Below are positions 48,456 through 58,291 of a stretch of 64,000 nucleotides of DNA, one piece after another. Source of the stretch: Ostreiculturibacter nitratireducens (GTDB lineage: Bacteria > Pseudomonadota > Alphaproteobacteria > Rhodobacterales > Rhodobacteraceae); contig NZ_JAVQHL010000001.1 in assembly GCF_032670585.1 (NCBI RefSeq), positions 682,001 through 746,000 on the forward strand. Reading direction: 5' to 3'. The position numbers and the translations under genes were made by a program. Below the pieces are notes generated by a model that made no database searches, was not told where the DNA came from, and saw only the letters and a list, made by a program, of their open reading frames with translations. Numbering within the stretch: the first letter of the stretch is position 1; every line of letters starts with the position of its first letter.

Positions 48456-49862
48456 TCAGCAGGAGTAGTACATCTGGTACTCGACCGGGTGCGGCGTGTG
48501 TTCGTAGGCGTAAACCTCTTCCCACTTGAGCGCCATGTAGCCGTCGATCTGGTCCTTGGTGAAGACATCGCCGGCCAGCAGGAAGGCGTGGTCCTTTTCC
48601 AGGGCTTCCAGCGCCTCGCGGAGCGAACCGCAGACGGTGGGAATGCCCGCCAGTTCTTCCGGCGGCAGATCGTAGAGGTCCTTGTCCGAAGCCGGACCCG
48701 GGTCGATCTTGTTCTTGATGCCGTCGAGTCCGGCCATCAGAAGCGCCGCGAAAGCAAGGTAGGGGTTCGCGGCCGGGTCCGGGAAGCGGGCTTCGACGCG
48801 TTTGGCCTTCGGGCTTTCGGTCCACGGAATACGGACGCAACCCGAACGGTTGCGGGCCGAGTAGGCGCGCAGAACCGGGGCTTCGAAGCCCGGGATCAGG
48901 CGCTTGTAGGAGTTCGTGGACGGGTTGGTGAAGGCGTTCAGCGTCTTCGCATGCTTCAGGATGCCGCCGATGAAGTAGAGCGCTTCCTGCGAGAGGTCGG
49001 CATACTTGTCGCCGGCGAAGAGCGGCTTGCCGTCCTTCCAGATCGACATGTTGACGTGCATGCCCGAACCGTTGTCGCCCTTCATCGGCTTCGGCATGAA
49101 GGTCACCGACTTGCCGTAGGCGTGGGCCACGTTGTGGATCACGTACTTGTACTTCTGGATGTTGTCGGCCTGCTCGGTGAGCGTCCCGAAGATCAGCCCG
49201 AGTTCGTGCTGCGCGGTCGCCACTTCGTGGTGGTGCTTGTCGACCTTCATGCCCATCCGCTTCATGGTCGAAAGCATTTCCGAACGGATGTCCTGGCCGG
49301 CGTCGACCGGGTTGACCGGGAAGTAGCCGCCCTTGTGACCCGCGCGGTGCGCAAGGTTGCCGGTCTCGAACACGGCATCCGTGTTCCAGGCCGCATCTTC
49401 GGAGTCGATCTGGTAGGACACCTTCTGGGGCGTGACCGAATAGCGGACGTCGTCGAAGATGAAGAATTCGGCTTCAGGGCCGAAGTAGGCGACGTCGCCG
49501 ACGCCGGTCGACTTCAGGAAGGCCTCGGCCTTCACGGCGGTCGAGCGCGGATCGCGGCTGTAGGCTTCGCCGGTGTCGGGCTCGACGACGTTGCAGTGAA
49601 TGCAGAGCGTCTTTTCGGCGTAGAACGGATCGAGGTAGACCGAGGACGCATCGGGCATCAGCTTCATGTCGGACTGGTCGATAGACTTCCAGCCGGCGAT
49701 CGAGGAACCGTCGAACATGAAGCCCTCTTCGAGGAAGTCCTCGTCGACGAGATCGGACACTACGGTCACGTGCTGCAGCTTGCCGCGCGGATCGGTGAAG
49801 CGGATGTCGACGTATTCGACCTCCTCGTCCTTGATCAGCTTGAGTACGTCTTTGTTGCTCAT
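48456..49862 (-). CDS. glnA: Glutamine synthetase type I
   Basis: GlnA makes glutamine from glutamate, ammonia and ATP. The 468-residue protein has FMFDGSSIAGW near residue 53, the active-site MPKPMKGDNGSGMHVNMSIW block, and the Tyr adenylylation site in DLYDLPPEELAG (about residue 397). It follows glnB by 62 bases in the same direction, so the two form the usual glnB-glnA unit regulated by nitrogen status. Confidence 0.98.
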   Translation of the reverse strand: MSNKDVLKLIKDEEVEYVDIRFTDPRGKLQHVTVVSDLVDEDFLEEGFMFDGSSIAGWKSIDQSDMKLMPDASSVYLDPFYAEKTLCIHCNVVEPDTGEAYSRDPRSTAVKAEAFLKSTGVGDVAYFGPEAEFFIFDDVRYSVTPQKVSYQIDSEDAAWNTDAVFETGNLAHRAGHKGGYFPVNPVDAGQDIRSEMLSTMKRMGMKVDKHHHEVATAQHELGLIFGTLTEQADNIQKYKYVIHNVAHAYGKSVTFMPKPMKGDNGSGMHVNMSIWKDGKPLFAGDKYADLSQEALYFIGGILKHAKTLNAFTNPSTNSYKRLIPGFEAPVLRAYSARNRSGCVRIPWTESPKAKRVEARFPDPAANPYLAFAALLMAGLDGIKNKIDPGPASDKDLYDLPPEELAGIPTVCGSLREALEALEKDHAFLLAGDVFTKDQIDGYMALKWEEVYAYEHTPHPVEYQMYYSC

Positions 49863-49924
49863 ATGATCTCAATCCCTTCTATCAGAGCATTCGCGTTGGG
49901 GCGGCCTGAGCCGCCCGGTGTTCC

Positions 49925-50263
49925 TCAGATCGCGTCGTCGCCGGTCTCGCCGGTGCGGATGCGCACAGCCTGTTCGACGTTCGACACGAAGATCTTGCCG
50001 TCGCCGATCTTGTCGGTCCGAGCCGCGCCGATGATCGCCTCGATCGCGCCATCCACCTGGTCATCCGAAAGGACGACCTCGATTTTCACCTTCGGCAGGA
50101 AGTCGACGACATATTCGGCGCCACGGTAAAGTTCCGTGTGGCCCTTCTGCCGCCCGAAGCCTTTCACTTCGATGACGGAAAGACCCTGGATGCCGGCCTC
50201 CTGCAGCGCCTCCTTCACCTCATCGAGCTTGAAGGGTTTGATGATCGCCTCGATCTTCTTCAT
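49925..50263 (-). CDS. glnB: Nitrogen regulatory protein P-II
   Basis: The 112-residue PII signal protein, which senses 2-oxoglutarate and ATP/ADP and controls GlnA adenylylation and NtrB. The T-loop carries the uridylylated Tyr at position 51 in LYRGAEYVVDFLPK. The start at MKKIEAIIKPFKL is at 50263. It is first in glnB-glnA. Confidence 0.97.
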   Translation of the reverse strand: MKKIEAIIKPFKLDEVKEALQEAGIQGLSVIEVKGFGRQKGHTELYRGAEYVVDFLPKVKIEVVLSDDQVDGAIEAIIGAARTDKIGDGKIFVSNVEQAVRIRTGETGDDAI

Positions 50264-50441
50264 GGGCCGACTCTCCCGATAGCTTTGCCTGTCGGAGCGT
50301 GTCTGACCACTTTCCCCTTCGGCCGACAATGTGCCAGTCTGGCGCAGACGGGCAAGCGGCAGGGATTCCAGCACCTTTGCCTATTTTTTGTGCAGATAGG
50401 CGCCAAATGAGGCGAAGTTGAATCGCCGGAGAGCGAATGCC

Positions 50442-51974
50442 ATGACCGAACTCCTCACCGCCGCCCAGATGCGCGCCGTCGAACAGGCCGCGATCGCCAG
50501 CGGAGAGGTGACTGGCCTCGAATTGATGGAACGCGCCGGAAGGGGAATAGCAGAGGCGATCTTCGCGGAATGGCCCGAACTCGCGAAGGCTCCGCACCGC
50601 GCCGTCGTTCTCTGCGGCCCCGGGAACAACGGCGGCGACGGATTCGTCGTCGCGCGGCTCCTGGCGGGTTGGGGCTGGAAGGTCGAGGTCTTCCTCTTCG
50701 GCGACCCGGCGACACTGCCGCCGGATGCAAGGACAAACCACGACCGCTGGCGCGAGATGGGTGAGGTTCGGCCGCTTTCCGCGCTCGGGAACGAACTCGG
50801 CCGATCGGACCTCGCCCTCGACGCGTTCTTCGGAACCGGATTGGCGCGCGGCTTGCCGAGGGAACTGGATGAACTCGTCGCGCATTACGATTGCCGCCGT
50901 CGGGTTGCCGTAGACGGCCCGAGCGGCCTGTGCCTCGACAGCGGGCGGGAGCTCTCCCCGGCCTTCCCCGCCGACCTCACGGTAACTTTCCACAGCCGCA
51001 AGATCGGGCACGCATTGGGGGACGGGCCAAGGCGCTGCGGAAAGGTCGTTCTTGCAGATATCGGGATTTCACGCTGGTCCGGGACGCCGGCGGCTGGGGA
51101 GCCCGCCTCGCCGCGCGTCAGGCTCACCATGGTATCCGGCAGCAGCCTTTCCAAGAACATTGCCGGGCACAAGTACGGGCATGGTCACGCCCTGATCCTC
51201 TCCGGCGGCCCGGGCAAGGGAGGCGCGGCCCGGCTCGCGGCGCGAGGAGCGCTGCGGATCGGGGCGGGCCTTGTGACCGTGGGCTGCCCTCCGGCCGCCC
51301 TGCAGGAGAACGCGGCGCAGTTGAACGCGGTGATGCTGAAGCCGCTGAAGGATGCCGACGCGCTGGACGATGCCCTGAGGGATTCCCGCCTCAACGCCCT
51401 TTGTCTGGGTCCAGGCATGGGCATGGGACAGCGAGAGGCCGCGCTCGTCTCCGCCGCGCTCGGCGCCGGGCGCCCGACCGTCCTCGATGCGGACGCACTT
51501 TCCCTTCTCGCCGGGGATGAAAACCTGTTCCGGGCACTGCACCCGGCCTGCGTCCTCACCCCGCACTCGGGCGAATTCGCCCGGCTCTTCCCCGACATCG
51601 CGGAAAGGCTGGCCGTCCCCGCCAAGACGGGCCCTGCCCTCTCCAAGGTCGACGCCACGCGCGAGGCCGCGAAGCGGGGCGGCTGCACTGTCCTGTTCAA
51701 GGGCCCCGACACGGTCATCGCCGATCCGTCGGGTGCGGCCTCGATCAACTCCGCCCATTACGACAGATCCGCGCCCTGGCTGGCGACCGCCGGATCCGGC
51801 GACGTGCTGGCAGGGTTCATCGCCGGCCTCCTCGCCCGCGGCTTCCCCCCGATGAGGGCCGCCGAAACCGCCGCATGGCTCCACGTCGAATGCGCCCTGA
51901 GCTTCGGCCCCGGCCTCATCGCGGAGGACATTCCTGAAGAACTCCCGAAGGTCTTCCGCGCCCTTGGCCTGTGA
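50442..51974 (+). CDS. nnr: Bifunctional NAD(P)H-hydrate epimerase/dehydratase
   Basis: A 510-residue two-domain repair enzyme. The N-terminal epimerase (about 1-210; GNNGGDGFVVARLL, TGLARGLP) converts R- to S-hydrate. The C-terminal ADP/ATP-dependent dehydratase (about 230-510; HKYGHGHALILSGGPGKGGAARLAA, LTPHSGEFARLF, TAGSGDVLAGFIAGLLA) restores NAD(P)H. The ATG at 50442 is preceded by GGAGAG at 8 bases; a TTG at 50418 would add eight residues. It is divergent from glnB. Confidence 0.95.
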   Translation: MTELLTAAQMRAVEQAAIASGEVTGLELMERAGRGIAEAIFAEWPELAKAPHRAVVLCGPGNNGGDGFVVARLLAGWGWKVEVFLFGDPATLPPDARTNHDRWREMGEVRPLSALGNELGRSDLALDAFFGTGLARGLPRELDELVAHYDCRRRVAVDGPSGLCLDSGRELSPAFPADLTVTFHSRKIGHALGDGPRRCGKVVLADIGISRWSGTPAAGEPASPRVRLTMVSGSSLSKNIAGHKYGHGHALILSGGPGKGGAARLAARGALRIGAGLVTVGCPPAALQENAAQLNAVMLKPLKDADALDDALRDSRLNALCLGPGMGMGQREAALVSAALGAGRPTVLDADALSLLAGDENLFRALHPACVLTPHSGEFARLFPDIAERLAVPAKTGPALSKVDATREAAKRGGCTVLFKGPDTVIADPSGAASINSAHYDRSAPWLATAGSGDVLAGFIAGLLARGFPPMRAAETAAWLHVECALSFGPGLIAEDIPEELPKVFRALGL

Positions 51975-52146
51975 CCTTTCCGCACGTGTCCGGCCACCCC
52001 CGGATCTGCCCAGAACAAGCCTGCGGCAGACCTCCGCAAGCACCGTTTTTCCTCTCGCATCCGCTGCGAACACTTGCTAGAAGGACCGCGGATTTTGGAG
52101 GGCGGCCCGGCCGAGGCATTCGGAAGGGCCGCCTTCCGGGTTATTC

Positions 52147-52231
52147 GCGGGTGTGGCGGAACTGGTAGACGCACCAGATTTAGGTTCTGGCGCCGAAAGG
52201 CGTGGGGGTTCGAGCCCCTCCACCCGCACCA
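52147..52231 (+). tRNA. tRNA-Leu(UAG)
   Basis: An 85-base tRNA with a 7-bp acceptor stem (GCGGGTG with CACCCGC), discriminator A and encoded CCA. The D-arm carries GGTAGAC, the anticodon stem CCAGA/TCTGG encloses loop TTTAGGT with anticodon TAG at 52181-52183, a long class II variable arm (CGCCGAAAGGCGT) follows, and the T-arm is GGGGG-TTCGAGC-CCCTC. It reads CUN leucine codons. Its CCA end is 19 bases before the tig start. Confidence 0.97.
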
Positions 52232-52250
52232 TGAGAAAAAGGACGGCAAG

Positions 52251-53585
52251 ATGCAGGTCACCGAGACCCTGAAGGAAGGACTTAAGCGCGGCTACACGAT
52301 CACCGTGAGCGCTGAGGAACTGGATGCGAAGGTCAACGAGAAGCTCGTGGAGGCGCAGCCCGAGATCGAGATGAAGGGCTTCCGCAAGGGCAAGGTGCCG
52401 ATGCCGATCCTGAGGAAGCAGTTCGGCCAGCGCCTTCTCGGCGACGCGATGCAGGACGCGATCGACAGCGCGATGCAGAAGCACTTCGAGGAAACCGGCG
52501 ACCGCCCGGCGATGCAGCCGAAGGTCGAGATGCAGGACGGCGAGAACTGGAAGCAGGGTGACGACGTCGTCGTTTCCATGAGCTACGAAGCGCTCCCGGA
52601 AATCCCCGAGGTCGACCTTTCGAAACTGAAGCTCGAAAAGCTCGTCGTGAAGGCTGAAGACAAGGCCGTCGACGAGGCGCTCGAGAACCTCGCGAAATCG
52701 GCTCAGCGCTTCGAAGACCGCCGCAAGGGTTCGAAGGCGAAGGAAGGCGATCAGGTCGTGATCGACTTCAAGGGCTCGGTCGACGGTGAACTCTTCGAAG
52801 GCGGTTCCGCCGAGGACTACCCGCTCGTGCTCGGCTCGGGCAGCTTCATCCCCGGCTTCGAGGACCAGCTGACCGGCGCCAAGGCTGGCGAGGAAGTCAA
52901 AGTGAACGTGACCTTCCCGGCCGAGTACGGCGCACAGCACCTGGCCGGCAAGGAAGCGGTCTTCGACTGCACCGTCAAGGCGGTGAAGGAGCCGAAGGCG
53001 GCCGAGATCGACGACGAACTGGCCAAGCAGTTCGGCGCCGAAAGCCTCGAAGCGCTGAAGGGTCAGGTCGCCGAGCGGCTCGAAGCGGAATACGCTGGCG
53101 CCGCGCGCGCGGTTCTTAAGCGCGCCCTACTCGACGAGCTGGACAAGATGGTGAAGTTCGACCTTCCGCCGACGCTCGTCGAAGCGGAAGCGAGCCAGAT
53201 CGCTCACCAGCTGTGGCACGAAGAAAACCCGGATCACCACGGCCATGACCACGGCGCGATCGAGCCGACGGACGAGCACAAGACCCTTGCCGAGCGCCGG
53301 GTGCGGCTCGGCCTTCTCCTGGCCGAGATCGGCCGGAAGGAGAACATCGAGGTCACCGATTCCGAGATGACCCAGGCGGTCCTGAACCAGGCGCGCCAGT
53401 ATCCGGGCCAGGAGCGTGCGTTCTTCGAGTTCGTCCAGAAGAACCCGCAGATGCAGCAGCAGCTGCGCGCGCCGATCTTCGAGGACAAGGTCGTCGACCA
53501 TATCGTCGAAGGCGCAAAGGTGTCTGAGAAGGAAATCTCCAAGGACGACCTCCAGAAGGCGGTCGAGGCCCTCGACGAGATGTAA
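52251..53585 (+). CDS. tig: Trigger factor
   Basis: The 444-residue ribosome-bound chaperone. The N-terminal ribosome-docking loop GFRKGKVPMPILRKQFG (about 42-58), the FKBP-type isomerase domain (about 150-240; GDQVVIDFKGSVDGELFEGG, GFEDQLTGAKAGEEV) and the C-terminal helical domain are present. A His-rich HHGHDHG segment (about 328-334) is unusual and could bind metal. The ATG is preceded by AAGGA. It follows tRNA-Leu so closely that the two are probably one transcript. Confidence 0.96.
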   Translation: MQVTETLKEGLKRGYTITVSAEELDAKVNEKLVEAQPEIEMKGFRKGKVPMPILRKQFGQRLLGDAMQDAIDSAMQKHFEETGDRPAMQPKVEMQDGENWKQGDDVVVSMSYEALPEIPEVDLSKLKLEKLVVKAEDKAVDEALENLAKSAQRFEDRRKGSKAKEGDQVVIDFKGSVDGELFEGGSAEDYPLVLGSGSFIPGFEDQLTGAKAGEEVKVNVTFPAEYGAQHLAGKEAVFDCTVKAVKEPKAAEIDDELAKQFGAESLEALKGQVAERLEAEYAGAARAVLKRALLDELDKMVKFDLPPTLVEAEASQIAHQLWHEENPDHHGHDHGAIEPTDEHKTLAERRVRLGLLLAEIGRKENIEVTDSEMTQAVLNQARQYPGQERAFFEFVQKNPQMQQQLRAPIFEDKVVDHIVEGAKVSEKEISKDDLQKAVEALDEM

Positions 53586-53609
53586 GGCTCGATCGAGACC
53601 GGAATTCGG

Positions 53610-53635
53610 AAAGCCGCGCTTCAGAGCGCGGCTTT
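53610..53635 (+). terminator. Terminator of tig
   Basis: AAAGCCGCGCT-TCAG-AGCGCGGCTTT is a perfect 11-bp stem followed by CTGCTTTCT, 25 bases after the tig stop. The remaining 200 bases before the next gene show no supportable gene. Confidence 0.88.
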
Positions 53636-53844
53636 CTGCTTTCTGGATGAAGGTCGAAGCGCCGACTGTCCGTCGATCCGCGCGCGGACGCTTGACAAGC
53701 CGCACCGGAGCGCCAACATCGGTACAGGGTGTCCAATTCGCCCTTCCCCCGATAACGGCATCGATACGACCCCGCCAGCGGCGGCACGCTCGCCCGAGCG
53801 CGCCATCCATCGGGCGGGACGGTCATGCGAAACAGGAGGCTCTC

Positions 53845-54399
53845 ATGCAGGACATGATCACGCGCGCCCGCAGCTTCGCGGTCGAACGGCACCAGGGCCA
53901 GACCCGCAAGGGCGCCGCGAAGGAGCCCTACACCGTCCATCTCGAGGAAGTCGCGGCGCTTGTCGCGGAATTCGGCGGGTCACACGAAGTGATCGCGGCC
54001 GCCTGGCTCCACGATACGGTGGAGGATTGCGAGCCCACCTCGCACGAAGAAATCGCGGCGATCTTCGGCGATGCCATCGCCTCGATCGTCGCCGAAGTGA
54101 CGGATGACAAGAACCTCCCGAAGGAAGAGCGCAAACGGCTCCAGATCGTCAACGCGCCGAAGAAGTCGGCACAGGCGGCTCTGCTGAAAATATGCGACAA
54201 GATCAGCAACATCCGCGCCATCGGCAACTCGCCCCCCGAAGACTGGCCGGGCGAACGCCAGCTCGCCTATCTCGCCTGGGCTGTGTCTGTTGTCGAAAAC
54301 CTTCCCGCCCTGCCCGACGCGGTGCAGGCGGAATTCCGGGCGAGCCTCTCCGCGACCGAGGCAGCGATCCTCGAACGCATCGGCCACCCGATGGGCTAA
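53845..54399 (+). CDS. HD-domain phosphohydrolase (Mesh1/SpoT hydrolase-like)
   Basis: A 184-residue single HD domain. H32, the HD pair H56-D57 in AAWLHDTVEDCEPT, and the Asp in LKICDKISNI fit the RelA/SpoT hydrolase-type HD fold and the small Mesh1-like hydrolases that act on (p)ppGpp or NADPH. No synthetase, TGS or ACT domain is present, so it is hydrolase-only if it acts on alarmones. The ATG has AGGAGG upstream. Substrate is inferred from fold. Confidence 0.8.
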   Translation: MQDMITRARSFAVERHQGQTRKGAAKEPYTVHLEEVAALVAEFGGSHEVIAAAWLHDTVEDCEPTSHEEIAAIFGDAIASIVAEVTDDKNLPKEERKRLQIVNAPKKSAQAALLKICDKISNIRAIGNSPPEDWPGERQLAYLAWAVSVVENLPALPDAVQAEFRASLSATEAAILERIGHPMG

Positions 54400-54619
54400 A
54401 GGAGCGGCCGGAAGCCCCGCCAGATTCCTGGCAGAGCCTTCATGTGGTCCTGTTCGCGCTCAGCCTCTCCTGAGGAACGGCTGTCGAGGCAATGGGGTAG
54501 AGAAAGTCCATTCGGCCAATTCCCGTCGCATCCCTCGTGTCGGCGTCTCGACCCGGGATCGTGCCCCTTCGGGACTCTTGCGCAGCGATCTTCGTGGCAC
54601 CGACGCGGGCTGCCTGGCT

Positions 54620-55327
54620 CTAGCGCAGGCGAGCGGCGGCCAGGATCGGGCCCGGGCCTTCTTCCTGAAGAATCACGACGGTCGGGCCATCGCCCTCGGC
54701 TGGAGCCTCCATCGCAAGGGGCGCCGCTCCGTCCCATTCGCCAAGAGGCTGCCAGGAGGTCACGATATTCGCGTAGGTGATCCGCCGACCGGCATTCTCG
54801 CCGTGCATGATCTCGACGACCTCTTCGGGCGTGTAGCGGACAAGCTGCACGATCAGTTCCCGGCGCAGAGGGTTGCCCAAAGCCTCGGCCCGGATCCGGA
54901 CCGCCCCCCCTGCCCGTTCCAGCGTCAGCCGCACCGGCGAGGGCTTGGCGCCGTGGGCCCGGATCAGGTCGGCCAGCTCCATCGGGCGCAGGCCCACCAG
55001 ATGTTCCTGCCCCTGCACGACAATCTGTGGCGTGTAGACGCTGCGCGCTCCGACGGCGCGAGCATAGGCTTTCTGGCGCATCGTGTATTCGGGAGCAGCG
55101 AAGCTGTCCTTCCAGCCGATGTAATCCCAGTAATCGACATGGAGCGCCAAGGCGATGACGTCCTCTCGCGGCGCGAGTTCGGCCAGCAGAGCGTCCGCCG
55201 GCGGGCAGGAAGAACAACCTTGCGAGGTGTAGAGTTCCACCACGACTGGGTTCGTGGTGTCCTGCGCGAGGCTTATCCCGGCGCAGCCCAGCCAGAGGCC
55301 GAGCGCGGCTGTCATCATCCGACGCAT
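54620..55327 (-). CDS. DUF1223 thioredoxin-like secreted protein
   Basis: A 235-residue protein with a signal peptide (MRRMMTAALGLWLGCAGISLA) and a thioredoxin-like fold. The ELYTSQGCSSCPPADALLAEL block (about 32-52) carries the CSSC redox pair; LHVDYWDYIGWKD and YTPQIVVQG are diagnostic of DUF1223. It probably has a periplasmic redox role. It is divergent from acnA, a gene pair commonly seen in Rhodobacteraceae. The 220 bases after its stop show no gene. Confidence 0.85.
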   Translation of the reverse strand: MRRMMTAALGLWLGCAGISLAQDTTNPVVVELYTSQGCSSCPPADALLAELAPREDVIALALHVDYWDYIGWKDSFAAPEYTMRQKAYARAVGARSVYTPQIVVQGQEHLVGLRPMELADLIRAHGAKPSPVRLTLERAGGAVRIRAEALGNPLRRELIVQLVRYTPEEVVEIMHGENAGRRITYANIVTSWQPLGEWDGAAPLAMEAPAEGDGPTVVILQEEGPGPILAAARLR

Positions 55328-55540
55328 CAGAGCTTGTCCGTTCCCCTTGTTTGTCCTCCTGATTGTCGCAACATGGATGAAATTGCCAATCAAGGTTTTG
55401 CGAGCCTTTCCCCTCCCGATTTGTGACGTCGCTGGAGAAATTGTGTGCAATGGTATACAGTACCCCCTTGAACGACTCCGCGCCTTGCGGCATTAGCCGT
55501 TCGAGCGAACTCCTCATTGAGCCGAAGGGAGGCCAGACCC

Positions 55541-58291
55541 ATGCCGATCGTGACCGGAAAAGACAGCGCGGGAACCCGCAAGACCCTGACCGCAGGCGGC
55601 AAGACCGTCGCCTATTACTCGATCCCTGCGGCGCAGGAAGCGGGCCTTGGTGATTTCTCGCGCCTTCCGGCGAGCCTCAAGGTCGTGCTGGAGAACATGC
55701 TGCGCTTCGAGGATGGCGGGCGGACGGTCTCGGTTGACGACATCCGCGCCTTCGCCGAATGGGGCGCGAACGGCGGCAAGAACCCGCGCGAGATCGCCTA
55801 CCGCCCGGCCCGTGTGCTGATGCAGGACTTCACCGGGGTTCCGGCGGTCGTTGACCTCGCGGCGATGCGCGACGGGATCAAGGCGCTCGGCGGCGACGCG
55901 CAGAAGATCAACCCGCTGAACCCGGTCGACCTCGTGATCGACCACTCGGTCATGATCGACGAGTTCGGCAATCCCCGCGCCTTCCAGCGCAACGTCGAGC
56001 TGGAATACGAACGCAACATGGAACGCTACCAGTTCCTGAAATGGGGCCAGAACGCGTTCCAGAACTTCCGCGTGGTGCCGCCCGGCACCGGCATCTGCCA
56101 CCAGGTGAACCTCGAATACCTCGCGCAGACCGTCTGGACCGACACCGATCAGGACGGCGCGACGGTGGCCTACCCCGATACGCTGGTCGGCACCGACTCG
56201 CACACGACGATGGTCAATGGCCTTGCCGTCCTCGGCTGGGGCGTCGGCGGCATCGAGGCGGAGGCCGCCATGCTGGGGCAACCCGTTTCGATGCTGATCC
56301 CCGAGGTCGTGGGCTTCAAGCTGACCGGCCAGATGGTCGAGGGCACGACCGCCACCGACCTCGTCCTGAAGGTCGTCGCGATGCTCCGCAAGAAGGGCGT
56401 CGTTGGCAAGTTCGTCGAATTCTACGGCGAGGGCCTCGACCACCTGCCGCTCGCCGACCGCGCGACGATCGCCAACATGGCCCCCGAATACGGCGCCACC
56501 TGCGGCTTCTTCCCGATCGACGCCGAAACCCTTCGCTACCTGCGCCAGACCGGCCGCGACGAGGACCGCATCGCGCTCGTGGAAGCCTATGCCAAGGAGA
56601 ACGGCATGTGGCGCGGCGCGGACTACGAGCCGGTCTACACCGACACGCTGCAACTCGACATGTCCGAGATCGTGCCGGCCGTGTCCGGCCCGAAGCGCCC
56701 GCAGGACTACACCCCGCTCACCCAGGCGGCGGAGAGCTTCTACAAAGTCGTCTGCGATTATCGTGGCATCGATGTATCGAATGGCGCGGTCGAGATGGCC
56801 TCCGAGGGCGACACGATCACCGCGCCGGCAGACGCCCGCAAGTCCGCCAGCGTCGCGGGCGAGAATTACAAGCTGCGTGACGGTTCGGTTGTGATTGCCT
56901 CGATCACTTCCTGCACCAACACCTCGAACCCCTACGTCCTCATCGGCGCCGGCCTCGTCGCGCGGAAAGCGCGCGCGCTTGGCCTGACACGGAAGCCCTG
57001 GGTCAAGACCTCGCTCGCGCCTGGGTCGCAGGTCGTGTCCGAATACCTGGAGGCCGCCGGCCTGCAGGAGGACCTCGACGCGCTCGGGTTCAACCTCGTT
57101 GGCTATGGCTGCACGACCTGCATCGGCAACTCGGGCCCGCTGCAGCCCGAGATCTCCAAGGCGATCAACGACAACGACCTCGTGGCGGTTTCGGTTCTCT
57201 CGGGCAACCGCAACTTCGAGGGCCGGATCAGTCCGGACGTCCGGGCGAACTACCTCGCCTCGCCGCCACTGGTCGTCGCTTACGCGATCGCGGGCGATAT
57301 CAACGTCGACCTGACGAACGACCCGATCGGCCAGGACCAGTATGGCCGTGACGTCTATCTGAAGGACATCTGGCCGTCGAACAAGGAAATCGCCGACCTC
57401 GTGCATGAGGTGGTGACCCGCGAGGCGTTCCAGAAGAAATACGCCGACGTCTTCAAGGGCGACGAGCGCTGGCAGGCGGTCGAAACCACGGACAGCGAAA
57501 CCTACGACTGGCCGGCGACCTCGACCTACATCCAGAACCCGCCCTACTTCCAGGGCATGGGCAAGGAAAAGGGCAAGATCGCCAATCTCGAGGGCGCCCG
57601 TATCCTCGCGCTCCTGGGCGACATGATCACCACCGACCACATCAGCCCGGCGGGCTCCTTCAAGCCCACCACGCCGGCCGGGAAATACCTGACCGAGCGG
57701 CAGGTCGCGCCGAAGGATTTCAACTCCTACGGCTCGCGTCGCGGCAACCACGAGATCATGATGCGCGGGACCTTCGCCAACATCCGCATAAAGAACGAGA
57801 TGCTGGACGGCGTCGAGGGCGGCTACACACTCGGCCCCGATGGCAAGCAGACCTCGATCTTCGACGCCTCGATGGCCTATCAGGAGGCCGGCACGCCGCT
57901 GGTCGTCATCGGCGGGATCGAATACGGCGCCGGCTCCTCTCGGGACTGGGCGGCGAAGGGCACGAACCTTCTGGGCGTCAAGGCCGTGATCGCCGAAAGC
58001 TTCGAGCGCATCCACCGTTCGAACCTCGTCGGCATGGGCGTCATCCCCTTCGAGTTCACCGGCGGCGACAACCGCAAGACGCTGGAACTCAACGGCGACG
58101 AGGTGATCTCGATCGAGGGCCTCGAGGGTGATCTGAAGCCCCTGTCGATGGTGCCCTGCACCATCCGCTATGCGGACGGGCGCGAACGGACGATCCGGAT
58201 CAAGTGCCGGATCGATACCGAGGTCGAGATCGAATACGTCGAGAACGGCGGCGTTCTGCACTACGTGCTGAGGAACCTCGCCAAGGCGTAG
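55541..58291 (+). CDS. acnA: Aconitate hydratase A
   Basis: Aconitase isomerises citrate to isocitrate in the TCA cycle. The 916-residue AcnA/IRP-type protein has its [4Fe-4S] ligands in SITSCTNTSNP and GYGCTTCIGNSGPL, and the substrate segments GTDSHTTMVNGL, LGDMITTDHISPAG and GAGSSRDWAAKG. The ATG at 55541 is preceded by GGGAGG; a start at 55517 adds eight residues. A TATACA element lies about 85 bases upstream. Confidence 0.98.
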   Translation: MPIVTGKDSAGTRKTLTAGGKTVAYYSIPAAQEAGLGDFSRLPASLKVVLENMLRFEDGGRTVSVDDIRAFAEWGANGGKNPREIAYRPARVLMQDFTGVPAVVDLAAMRDGIKALGGDAQKINPLNPVDLVIDHSVMIDEFGNPRAFQRNVELEYERNMERYQFLKWGQNAFQNFRVVPPGTGICHQVNLEYLAQTVWTDTDQDGATVAYPDTLVGTDSHTTMVNGLAVLGWGVGGIEAEAAMLGQPVSMLIPEVVGFKLTGQMVEGTTATDLVLKVVAMLRKKGVVGKFVEFYGEGLDHLPLADRATIANMAPEYGATCGFFPIDAETLRYLRQTGRDEDRIALVEAYAKENGMWRGADYEPVYTDTLQLDMSEIVPAVSGPKRPQDYTPLTQAAESFYKVVCDYRGIDVSNGAVEMASEGDTITAPADARKSASVAGENYKLRDGSVVIASITSCTNTSNPYVLIGAGLVARKARALGLTRKPWVKTSLAPGSQVVSEYLEAAGLQEDLDALGFNLVGYGCTTCIGNSGPLQPEISKAINDNDLVAVSVLSGNRNFEGRISPDVRANYLASPPLVVAYAIAGDINVDLTNDPIGQDQYGRDVYLKDIWPSNKEIADLVHEVVTREAFQKKYADVFKGDERWQAVETTDSETYDWPATSTYIQNPPYFQGMGKEKGKIANLEGARILALLGDMITTDHISPAGSFKPTTPAGKYLTERQVAPKDFNSYGSRRGNHEIMMRGTFANIRIKNEMLDGVEGGYTLGPDGKQTSIFDASMAYQEAGTPLVVIGGIEYGAGSSRDWAAKGTNLLGVKAVIAESFERIHRSNLVGMGVIPFEFTGGDNRKTLELNGDEVISIEGLEGDLKPLSMVPCTIRYADGRERTIRIKCRIDTEVEIEYVENGGVLHYVLRNLAKA

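Noticed and set aside
54400..54619. Possible small gene between the HD hydrolase and DUF1223 genes
   Set aside because: Only a 20-odd residue frame without a ribosome-binding site is visible.
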